Made by a program: the position numbers and the translations under genes
Shown: positions 47,175 to 54,460 of the stretch, piece after piece
Position numbering within the stretch: position 1 is the first letter of the stretch
Layout: each line of letters starts with the position of its first letter
DNA from: a virus
Reading direction: 5' to 3' (one strand)
IMG/VR virus record: IMGVR_UViG_3300042392_000285
Coordinates: 1 to 64,000 of that record
DNA: 64,000 nucleotides
The notes under the pieces: model-generated
What the model was told of the DNA's origin: nothing
The model's input: the letters and a program-made list of their open reading frames with translations, nothing else
Database searches by the model: none

Positions 47175-47537
47175 ATGACAATAAATGATATCAAATACAC
47201 TTGGGAATTAACTCAGCTTCATGTAGTTCCATCTTTAAAAGATCAAGTTAACGTAGTTACAAAAATAGGATTCTCATTACATGGAGAATACATTGATGAA
47301 ACTGGAACATCTTTCAAAGACTTTTGGAGTGGTGTAACTCTCATAGAGTTTGATGAAAATTCTAATTTTACATCATATGATCAGTTAACTCCAGAAATTG
47401 TTGAAAAATGGGTGGAAGCTTCTGAAAACAAGAAGCAAAGAAATGTTGATTGGATTAAAAACAAAGTGTTAAAAAGAATACAAGAAAGAGTTACACCTAG
47501 TATTGTTGTAATCAATTCACCATTTTTACAAAAGTAA
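47175..47537 (+). CDS. Small unrecognised protein between fibre genes
   Basis: 120 residues. It starts with INDIKYTWELTQLHVVPSL and continues with a beta region (YIDETGTSFKDFWSGVTLIEF) and a C-terminal helix with EIVEKWVEASENKK. I recall proteins of this general look near fibre genes of cyanophages and other large phages, but no function is established to my knowledge. It lies tightly between two S74 fibres (2 and 10 bases), so a fibre accessory or assembly role is an inference. No signal peptide or membrane segment. Confidence 0.6.
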   Translation: MTINDIKYTWELTQLHVVPSLKDQVNVVTKIGFSLHGEYIDETGTSFKDFWSGVTLIEFDENSNFTSYDQLTPEIVEKWVEASENKKQRNVDWIKNKVLKRIQERVTPSIVVINSPFLQK

Positions 47538-47547
47538 TTAATAAATA

Positions 47548-48615
47548 ATGCCTTATTCAAATTTGACATTCACTGTAACTACAAATCTTTCATTTGTAAC
47601 AAATGATTTTGTACAAGTTAGTGCTAACTCTACCAATTATGTTATTGGAAGAGTAGTGTCATATAATCCTAGCACAGGTACATTAATTATAACTCCTTTA
47701 GAATCAAATGGTTCAGGAACATTTAATTCTTGGACTGTTGAATTAACAGGAGCATATGGAACATCAGGAACCTCTGGAACCTCTGGAACAAGTGGCTCTG
47801 CAGGAACTAGTGGTGCTTCAGTATTATCTGCAGAATCAGGTTCTGCAGGTACATCAGGCTCAAGTGGTTCTTCAGGTGTAGCTGCTACAAGTGGAAGCTC
47901 TGGCTTATCTGCTTCGAGTGGTAACTCTGGTCTAGCTGGTGCCAATGGTCCCACAGGTCCACAAGGACCACAAGGTCTTACTGGTCCACAAGGTGCATTA
48001 GGACCTAGAGGTTCATCAGGTACTAGTGGTGTTAATGGTGGAACAGGACCACAAGGTCCACAAGGAGCTGCAGGTGCTACAGGACCTGCTGGTGCTAGTC
48101 CTACAGGCCCAACAGGCCCTACAGGTCCACAAGGTCCTTCAAATACAAATGGTCAATCACTAAACTATGGTGATAATCCTACATTCAATTCTATTTATGT
48201 TAGTGGACAAGTTTACATGGCTAACAACATGAATAATTTTGGAGGTGTTAGGGGGTGTATAAATGGTTCAGTTTATTTCTATAATAACTCATCTTCTCAA
48301 TGGTATAGTAATGGAGGCATTGGTGCAGGAGGGGGTAACTTCTTCCCAGCCTCTACTAGAGAAATTAAGAAAAACATTGAGCCATTTGCTAAATCTGCAT
48401 TAGAAATAATTAATGATACAGATATTATATCTTTTGAATTTGAAGATGCTGATCTTCAAGGTGAAACACATATAGGTTTTATTGCTGAAGAAACACGAGA
48501 AGAGTTAGCTACTAGTGCTCATGATCAAATAGTTATACCTTCTAGTTTAGGTATTTTAATGAAAGCTATACAAGAATTAGATGAAAAGTTGCAGATATTA
48601 GAAAATAATGCTTAA
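47548..48615 (+). CDS. Collagen-like tail fibre with S74 chaperone, last of the locus
   Basis: 355 residues. Beta cap 1-70 ([48 protein letters not shown]), repeats with GTS/GSA and then GPTGPQ triplets (72-208), a short beta head containing a Gly-rich [12 protein letters not shown] end, and a chaperone starting [13 protein letters not shown] near residue 269. Unlike its neighbours the repeat block includes a non-collagenous VLSAESG break near residue 93. It is followed after 25 bases by the first oxygenase gene, so fibre and modification genes probably share a transcript. Confidence 0.82.
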   Translation: MPYSNLTFTVTTNLSFVTNDFVQVSANSTNYVIGRVVSYNPSTGTLIITPLESNGSGTFNSWTVELTGAYGTSGTSGTSGTSGSAGTSGASVLSAESGSAGTSGSSGSSGVAATSGSSGLSASSGNSGLAGANGPTGPQGPQGLTGPQGALGPRGSSGTSGVNGGTGPQGPQGAAGATGPAGASPTGPTGPTGPQGPSNTNGQSLNYGDNPTFNSIYVSGQVYMANNMNNFGGVRGCINGSVYFYNNSSSQWYSNGGIGAGGGNFFPASTREIKKNIEPFAKSALEIINDTDIISFEFEDADLQGETHIGFIAEETREELATSAHDQIVIPSSLGILMKAIQELDEKLQILENNA

Positions 48616-48640
48616 CTTTGTTCTATCTAAAATTTAAATA

Positions 48641-49237
48641 ATGAACACCTCTATTGTTTTTCCAAAGCACACTTGTGACTCACAAAATTATTATTTCTTT
48701 AATCAAGGATTTTCTACAGAAGAACTAGACAAAATTTATAATGGAGTTGCAATAATTCCATTTCAAAAAGCAATTATAGGAAATGATGAAGAAAATTTAG
48801 ACATTAGATCATCTTCTATTAAATGGATTCCACCAAATGAACAATGGGGATGGCTTTATGAAAAGCTAATGAACATGGTTATAGAAGCCAATAATGCAAT
48901 TTGGCATTTTGATTTACATAGTTTAATAGATCATATTCAATACACAGAATATTATGCTGATAAAGGAGGACATTATGCATGGCACCAAGATATTGGTCCA
49001 GATGAAATGTCCAAAAGAAAGATAAGTATTACTGTACAACTATCTGATTCTGATGAATATGAAGGTGGTGATTTAGAATACTTTAGAGGAGGAGATCCTG
49101 AAAAAGCTAGTAAAGCACCAAGAGGTAAAGGTGTTGTATTTATATTCCCTTCTTATATGATGCACAGAGTTACCAAAGTAACTAAAGGAACTAGACGTTC
49201 TTTCGTACTATGGGTGGGAGGAGAACACTACAAATAG
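48641..49237 (+). CDS. Fe(II)/2-oxoglutarate oxygenase, prolyl-4-hydroxylase-like
   Basis: 198 residues, single double-stranded beta-helix domain. Metal ligands are visible: HQD in YAWHQDIGPDE (about 111-113) and the distal His in YMMHRVTKV (about 172), followed by the Arg that binds 2-oxoglutarate in TRRSFVLWVGG. The EYEGGDLEYF loop is typical of the PKHD/prolyl-4-hydroxylase group. It follows three collagen-like fibre genes on the same strand. Hydroxylation of fibre side chains is an attractive but unproven role, because most prolines in the repeats are in position X and classical collagen prolyl-4-hydroxylase acts on position Y. Confidence 0.82.
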   Translation: MNTSIVFPKHTCDSQNYYFFNQGFSTEELDKIYNGVAIIPFQKAIIGNDEENLDIRSSSIKWIPPNEQWGWLYEKLMNMVIEANNAIWHFDLHSLIDHIQYTEYYADKGGHYAWHQDIGPDEMSKRKISITVQLSDSDEYEGGDLEYFRGGDPEKASKAPRGKGVVFIFPSYMMHRVTKVTKGTRRSFVLWVGGEHYK

Positions 49238-49242
49238 AATAT

Positions 49243-49731
49243 ATGCAGTCTCTTATTTCTAAGCTTAGCTTAGATAGAAAGTTTACAAGGGAAGAGAAGG
49301 ATATTTTTGTTGGCTATACTCAAAATATTGCAAACATTGAATCAGATTTAGGAAATTCAAAAACTAAATGCATAACTGTATTAGACAAATCTGAACTAAT
49401 TGATATTAAATCTTTTTGTTTAAGTTCTTTAAACAAATACATTAATGATGCTAACATTTACATTACAGAGTCTTGGCTAAATTTTACAATGCCAAGCGAA
49501 GAGCATCAATCTCACAATCATCCTAACAGTTTAATAACTGGCATACTCTATGTTAATGCTAGTGCAAACTTTCATACAATTGTTTTTCCAGAAGTTAAAG
49601 AAACAATTAGTGTAAAAAGAGGTGACTTATTATTATTCCCATCTCATTTATTATATTATGAACCAAAGAATGTAGGAAATGATTTAAAGATGAGTTTAAC
49701 TTTTAATACATCAAAACCAACAACAATATAA
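49243..49731 (+). CDS. Putative 2OG-Fe(II) oxygenase (TIGR02466-like)
   Basis: 162 residues from the AUG at 49243, 5 bases after the preceding stop; an upstream AUG at 49210 would overlap by 28 bases and adds no conserved sequence. The core pattern is that of the phage-rich TIGR02466 family: HQSHNHPNSLITGILYVNA, then GDLLLFPSHLLYY and LKMSLTFNTS. The first two metal ligands (HxH) are present, but the distal His expected before the C-terminal strand reads as Tyr (LLYYEPK). Of the seven oxygenases here this is the one most likely to be impaired. Its stop overlaps the sulfotransferase start. Confidence 0.7.
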   Translation: MQSLISKLSLDRKFTREEKDIFVGYTQNIANIESDLGNSKTKCITVLDKSELIDIKSFCLSSLNKYINDANIYITESWLNFTMPSEEHQSHNHPNSLITGILYVNASANFHTIVFPEVKETISVKRGDLLLFPSHLLYYEPKNVGNDLKMSLTFNTSKPTTI

Positions 49732-50543
49732 TGCAAGAGATATTTTATAATAGCAGCTTGCCCAGATCTGGAAGCACATTATTACAAAATGTATTTAATC
49801 AAAATCCTGATATGTATGCCACTCCTACAAGTGGTGTGGTTGAATTCTTGCAGTCAATAAAGGAAAAGTTCATATTAGCTGAGTTCAAAGCTCAAGATGT
49901 TAACGTTATGGAAAAGGCTGTATTGTCTTTCTGTAGAGAAGGAATAAAAGGATATGCTAATTCAATTTCAGATAAGCCTTATTTTGTAGATAAGAGTTTC
50001 TATTGGGGAATGAACTTTGATTTATTAAAAAGTATTAATGGAAAAGATCCTAAGATTGTAAGTATGATTAGAGACCCAAGAGATGTATTTGCGTCCTTTG
50101 AATCTAACTATAGAAGAAATCCATTGACAATAAATCCATTAATAAGTTGGTCTGATTTGAAGAATACAACAATGGAAAAGAGAATAATAGATTGGAGTAA
50201 AACAAATCCTATTGGTGTTGTATTTGATGCTGTCAAAGATATTATTAACTTTAGACTTGACTCTAAAATATTGTTTATTAAGTATGAAGACTTTTGCGAA
50301 GATCCTAATAGAGAGATGGCTAGGGTTTATAACTACTTAGAAATACCATACTTCCAACATGATTTTAATAACATAGAACAAACTACAAAAGAGAATGATA
50401 TATTCTATTTTGCAAGTCATGAGATTAGAAATGTAGTTAAGAAAAAGGAATCACAAGCTGAACAAATTATAGGTAGGCCTGCATGTGATTGGGTATATAA
50501 AAACTATGATTGGTTCTTTAAGTATTTCAAATATAACAAATAG
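49731..50543 (+). CDS. Sulfotransferase
   Basis: 270 residues. The PAPS-binding 5'-phosphosulfate loop is seen as PRSGSTLL (11-18), and the 3'-phosphate site as RDPRDVFAS (114-122). IKYEDFCEDP and a following LEIPYF strand suit the sulfotransferase fold; a C-terminal Trp/Phe-rich end closes the protein. It should transfer sulfate from PAPS to a hydroxyl on glycan or protein. The acceptor is unknown. An APS-kinase-like gene in the same island (59487-59921) could provide PAPS. The gene starts at a TAATG overlap and ends facing the reverse-strand operon with no spacer. Confidence 0.85.
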   Translation: MQEIFYNSSLPRSGSTLLQNVFNQNPDMYATPTSGVVEFLQSIKEKFILAEFKAQDVNVMEKAVLSFCREGIKGYANSISDKPYFVDKSFYWGMNFDLLKSINGKDPKIVSMIRDPRDVFASFESNYRRNPLTINPLISWSDLKNTTMEKRIIDWSKTNPIGVVFDAVKDIINFRLDSKILFIKYEDFCEDPNREMARVYNYLEIPYFQHDFNNIEQTTKENDIFYFASHEIRNVVKKKESQAEQIIGRPACDWVYKNYDWFFKYFKYNK

Positions 50544-51170
50544 CTACACTGTATTATTTATTTCTAAATAATTCACACCATCGTTCTCAATACCAAGCTT
50601 ACCTTCAAAGAAAGAGTTAAAGGCTAAACTTATTCTAGCAGTTTTGCTTTTGGTTTCTGGAACTCCATGAAACATTTGTGATGGAAACAAAACCATAAAT
50701 CCTGTTGAAACAGGAAGATGATATTGACGAGAGTTGTATGCATTCTTATTCTTTACTACAAATTCCCATATCGTTTCTTTTACATTTGAAAAAACAATTT
50801 CATCATCATTTATATCTGCATTAATATAAATAACTCCACTTATTACACTATTAGGATGATAATGTATATGGTGGTTTTCACCTGGTTCTGTTACGTTTGT
50901 CCATGATTGAGTTAGTTTTAATCTTACTTCTTCTGGTCTTGCTGGTGAATAAATCTCCTCAAAATATTGATCTAAAGCATCTTGTGCAAACTTTTTAAGA
51001 TTTGCCATAATAGGGTTTTCTAGTACTCTATGATTATAAGAACCTTCATTACCAATACTAATTCCCATTTCTTGACTATGTACATAATCTAATTCCTCTT
51101 TTGTAAAATCTCTTTCAAGTCCAAATGTCATCAAGGGAGTTGGAAATAGTTGAAGTGTATTTAGTTTCAT
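50544..51170 (-). CDS. 2OG-Fe(II) oxygenase, TIGR02466-like
   Basis: 208 residues. Motifs: ENHHIHYHPNSVISGVIYIN with the HxH metal pair, GFMVLFPSQMFHGV with the distal His, and ARISLAFNSFF with the 2-oxoglutarate Arg, so the active site looks complete. The N-terminus (LQLFPTPLMTFGL) is characteristic of the family. It is the last gene of the reverse operon and overlaps the gene before it by 4 bases (ATGA). It is paralogous to the next gene upstream, with which it shares the whole length. Confidence 0.82.
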   Translation of the reverse strand: MKLNTLQLFPTPLMTFGLERDFTKEELDYVHSQEMGISIGNEGSYNHRVLENPIMANLKKFAQDALDQYFEEIYSPARPEEVRLKLTQSWTNVTEPGENHHIHYHPNSVISGVIYINADINDDEIVFSNVKETIWEFVVKNKNAYNSRQYHLPVSTGFMVLFPSQMFHGVPETKSKTARISLAFNSFFEGKLGIENDGVNYLEINNTV

Positions 51171-51811
51171 AAATTTAGTTTTAATTGGTTAATACCTGTA
51201 AGTGGTCCTTCAACATAACCTATAGTTCCTGTTAAAAAAGAACTAAAAGCTAGACTAATTCTAACGTAGTTGTTAGTGTTTACAGGTGTGCTATGATACA
51301 AGTTAGCTGGAAATATAATTATATCACCTGTGTTAACAGCATGATGAGAATGGCTATAGTTATATTTAGTTGCCTCTTTAGGTTGTATGTGCCAGTTAAA
51401 ATCAGTATCTGGTTTTGTAAATATAATAGAATCTTTGTCTTTATAAGCATTGATATAAATTACTCCACTCATAAATGAATTATGGTGTTTGTGACTCTCA
51501 TGGTGTCTATCACCATATATAAAATTTAACCAAGACTGTGTAAGTTTTAATCTTACATTGTTTGGATTAATTGGGTTGTATACTTTTAAGAAGAAATCAT
51601 CTAACATTTCTTGACAAAAAGCTTTTATATCTGATAACTTTTCATTGTCAAGAACATTCATATCTGTAGATAAAATATCATGTGCTGTAGCATTTGCTTT
51701 ATCATAATAACCTAATATACAGTTTAATTCATCTTTTGTAAATTCCCTATTTATTTTGTTAGTATAAATTATAGTTGGGAATATTGTTAATATATTTTCT
51801 TGCTGGTTCAT
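51167..51811 (-). CDS. 2OG-Fe(II) oxygenase, TIGR02466-like
   Basis: 214 residues. It shares the family layout with its downstream neighbour: ILTIFPTIIYTNKI at the start, HHESHKHHNSFMSGVIYINA with the metal-binding histidines, GDIIIFPANLYHSTP with the distal His, and VRISLAFSSFLTG with the Arg. It is translationally coupled by ATGA overlaps on both sides. The pair probably arose by tandem duplication and then diverged; the middle loop (residues about 120-165) differs most, suggesting different substrates. Confidence 0.82.
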   Translation of the reverse strand: MNQQENILTIFPTIIYTNKINREFTKDELNCILGYYDKANATAHDILSTDMNVLDNEKLSDIKAFCQEMLDDFFLKVYNPINPNNVRLKLTQSWLNFIYGDRHHESHKHHNSFMSGVIYINAYKDKDSIIFTKPDTDFNWHIQPKEATKYNYSHSHHAVNTGDIIIFPANLYHSTPVNTNNYVRISLAFSSFLTGTIGYVEGPLTGINQLKLNL

Positions 51812-52872
51812 AGGTTTTCTTTTATTGTGTTTAATACAGTGGTCATACTAATAGATTTGTGACATTCAAAATGTCTAGGTGTATCTTCGTGCTCAGGACA
51901 CCAATTCCAATCCCCTTTATTAAACTTGAACACAGGATTGTTCCAACAGCCATTGCATACGTCTTTATTAACTATGCGTATACAGTTAGATTGAAACTCA
52001 TGGTCTGGTGTAGTGAAGTTACTAATCATCACTGTCTTCTTACCTATACCCCAGTTTAACCAACTGATACCACTAGATAAACCAACAAATATATCTGCAT
52101 GATGTAGATAGTTCATAGCTACATTAAGAGACTTATCTTCTAGCTTCTCTGCTCCTAAGTCATCTGCCTCCTGTGATAGTTCTATCACTCTATATCCTAT
52201 ATCTTTTAGAGCCTGAATTAACTCTGGCCAATAATACCAATGCTTACACTGTGCTGTAGATCTAGTAGATATACATATGTACTTACTATCTATTGGTCTT
52301 TCTCCTGGTGTAAATGCTATCCTAGGTTGTATCTCTTCAAATTCTAGAGCTAATACATTACTAGCTGCTTGCTGTAATGGTATAGTGGCAGGATGCGTAG
52401 GCTCTTTATCTTTCTCCCAAAACCAGCCAAGCTCTACTTGAGCCACTATATTATGTACCACCACTCCCCTTTCTACAAACTCTAGCTCAGGATATACAGA
52501 TTCAAATAACTCATTCTTAAAAGAAGACACCACAACGTGGCACTTATACTTCTCTTGAAAGGCTAAACAGTATGGCATCCAAGCTATACTATCTCCAAGA
52601 CTCTTAGACTCAAAGACAATAAATACTCTCTTACCTACTAGTTCATCTAATAGATTAATCTGTAACACTATACGTCCTTGGTACTTAATAAATATGGCTA
52701 TGTTAGATAGATACTTTCTATTAAGCCTAGACCATCCACCTTTCTTCATTTTAGTTTCATAGATAGTTGTATTACCATCTACAAAGCTTACATCGTATTC
52801 TCTACCTTTTCCCCCATCATCCACTAGTTCAAAGTGTAAACCATTGATATGTAATATTTTATATGTTATCAT
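51808..52872 (-). CDS. Autotransporter-type O-heptosyltransferase (GT9-related)
   Basis: 354 residues. An N-terminal beta domain (1-85, GLHFELVDDGG, then YETKMKKGGWSRLNRKY) precedes a GT-B fold with FIVFESKSLGDSIAWMPY, YICISTRSTAQCKHW and DIFVGLSSGISWLNWG. Four cysteines near the end (C306, C309, C325, C337) match the metal-binding finger of bacterial autotransporter heptosyltransferases such as TibC. These enzymes add heptose from ADP-heptose to serines of repetitive secreted proteins. In a phage with Ser-rich fibres encoded a few kilobases away, the fibres are natural candidate substrates, though this is inference. ATGA overlaps on both sides. Confidence 0.82.
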   Translation of the reverse strand: MITYKILHINGLHFELVDDGGKGREYDVSFVDGNTTIYETKMKKGGWSRLNRKYLSNIAIFIKYQGRIVLQINLLDELVGKRVFIVFESKSLGDSIAWMPYCLAFQEKYKCHVVVSSFKNELFESVYPELEFVERGVVVHNIVAQVELGWFWEKDKEPTHPATIPLQQAASNVLALEFEEIQPRIAFTPGERPIDSKYICISTRSTAQCKHWYYWPELIQALKDIGYRVIELSQEADDLGAEKLEDKSLNVAMNYLHHADIFVGLSSGISWLNWGIGKKTVMISNFTTPDHEFQSNCIRIVNKDVCNGCWNNPVFKFNKGDWNWCPEHEDTPRHFECHKSISMTTVLNTIKENL

Positions 52873-53450
52873 TTCTCTGTGTTTAAAAAGAAGGTTTGAA
52901 ATAATCTGCCATCATTTATATCTTTTCCAAAATAGTCTAAAGATACATGGAACAAGTCACCTCTATACATAATAAGTCTATTATAAACATTACCAATCTT
53001 ATCTACCATATCCCATTTTGTATAATCATAACTCTCATTACTGTTTAACCAATTAGTATTTTCTTCATCAGTGTGTTCTGTATGTATCCATCCTTTTAAT
53101 CCTGTTGATTTATGTCTGAATATGCCAGTGCCTGCTGATAATGGAGCATCAGGAGTTAAATAGATAACTCCTGCCCACATTGTTGTTCCATCAGAATGAA
53201 TCCAAGATCTGTCAGTAGCAGTGGTATATTGAAAACAACCAGAGTCTTTGCCTCCCCACCAAGTAACTTCTCCACACATTGGTCTTAATACATCTTTAAT
53301 AATTTCTTTTGTACTATCATTTAAGAATGGAACTGTTCTTCTTCCTGGAAAATGATCTGGTTCTTCTCTATACTCTTGTTCCATAGCAAACTTTCTCACT
53401 TCATCTACATTGTTATAAAAATCTGCTATAGAAATAACTTCTAGTCTCAT
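52869..53450 (-). CDS. 2OG-Fe(II) oxygenase, DUF6445-like
   Basis: 193 residues. Metal site HSD in RSWIHSDGTTMWAGVIYL, distal His in YRGDLFHVSLDYFG, and the Arg in GRLFQTFF. The AGTGIFRHKSTG loop fits the DUF6445 group of oxygenases, different from the TIGR02466 members nearby. A GRRTVPF motif lies near residue 36. It sits between two glycosyltransferases with 4-base overlaps on each side, which ties it to glycan modification or to the same substrate protein as those enzymes. Confidence 0.78.
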   Translation of the reverse strand: MRLEVISIADFYNNVDEVRKFAMEQEYREEPDHFPGRRTVPFLNDSTKEIIKDVLRPMCGEVTWWGGKDSGCFQYTTATDRSWIHSDGTTMWAGVIYLTPDAPLSAGTGIFRHKSTGLKGWIHTEHTDEENTNWLNSNESYDYTKWDMVDKIGNVYNRLIMYRGDLFHVSLDYFGKDINDGRLFQTFFLNTEK

Positions 53451-54460
53451 AAATTATTGTATGTGTTTATGTATAATTGTTGTGTTCTTTCTGATGTATA
53501 TCCTTCATTAATCTTTAATACATTAATGTAGAACTTCTCAAGAGTCTTAGCCACATGGAACCAATCTCTACTATCACGTGCAGCTAACACTTCATTCTTT
53601 CTATGGTCATAAGTTTTAATAACTTCTTTAACACCTTTGATAACAGCATCTGTACTGATGTTTGGTAAGACCCACATACCATCCATATGTCTAGAACCTT
53701 TATAAGTTCCTACAATAGGGATACCACATGCTGTTGCTTCCATTAATGTTAGATTAGGATGTCCTGCTTCTAGCATAGATGGATGTAAGAATATACTATG
53801 AGATTGATATAAATCTCTAGTCTCATCATCTGTAGGGTTTGTTAACTTTAAAGTTAACTTTTTGTATTGTAATAGCTCTGAATGGATGTCAAAGAACTTT
53901 TGGTTGTCAGGATGTCCAGCTATAGTGATAGGTAGGTCTAACTCTTCAGCTGCCTCTATACCATATCTAAATCCTTTTCTATCAAAGCCACTGTCACCTG
54001 CTAATCCATTATTAGCTATCATCAATAAAGAGTGTGTCTTAGGAGGATAGTCAGGAGTAAAGAATGCAGTGTCAGCACCATGTGGTAGATAGAATAACTT
54101 ATCAGTCTCACTAAAGTATTCAATCAAATACTCAGCATGTGTAAAGGATATAATGCTATGCTTCATAGCTTCTAGATTTTGCTTATACACCCAGCTATCT
54201 TTACCATACCATTCTGTATGGTGGTCATGTAGAGAGTACACATAAGGTATACCTTTATCTCTACAATATAAAGCTTGATTAGCTAGGTGAGCGTGTACAA
54301 TTGTATCAGGCCATTTCTCTAGCTCATTCATATATTTAACCTCTACATTATGACCTAACTTACTTAGTCTATCTTTGTAAGCCCATATAAGTCTTTCTAC
54401 AGCACCCCATCCATTTGGTGGTATAGTTATTAGTCCTGTAGCTACGTGTACTATTCTCAT
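53447..54460 (-). CDS. GT4-family glycosyltransferase
   Basis: 337 residues, GT-B fold. The N-terminal half opens with VHVATGLITIPPNGWGAVER and contains VHAHLANQALYC. The C-terminal half has FDRKGFRYGIEAAEELDLPI, then HPSMLEAGHPNLTLMEATA, the donor-binding region of GT4 enzymes with two Glu residues, and GIPIVGTYKGSRHM. It is a soluble enzyme without a membrane segment. Donor and acceptor cannot be read. Its place among other transferases and oxygenases in one coupled operon suggests a stepwise glycan assembly. Confidence 0.82.
   Translation of the reverse strand: MRIVHVATGLITIPPNGWGAVERLIWAYKDRLSKLGHNVEVKYMNELEKWPDTIVHAHLANQALYCRDKGIPYVYSLHDHHTEWYGKDSWVYKQNLEAMKHSIISFTHAEYLIEYFSETDKLFYLPHGADTAFFTPDYPPKTHSLLMIANNGLAGDSGFDRKGFRYGIEAAEELDLPITIAGHPDNQKFFDIHSELLQYKKLTLKLTNPTDDETRDLYQSHSIFLHPSMLEAGHPNLTLMEATACGIPIVGTYKGSRHMDGMWVLPNISTDAVIKGVKEVIKTYDHRKNEVLAARDSRDWFHVAKTLEKFYINVLKINEGYTSERTQQLYINTYNNL

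Noticed and set aside
50553-50572. AT-only palindrome (ATTATTTA, TTTC, TAAATAAT) at the convergent gene junction as a terminator
   Set aside because: The stem has only A-T pairs, lies inside the end of the reverse-strand coding region and would be weak; AT-rich chance is likely.
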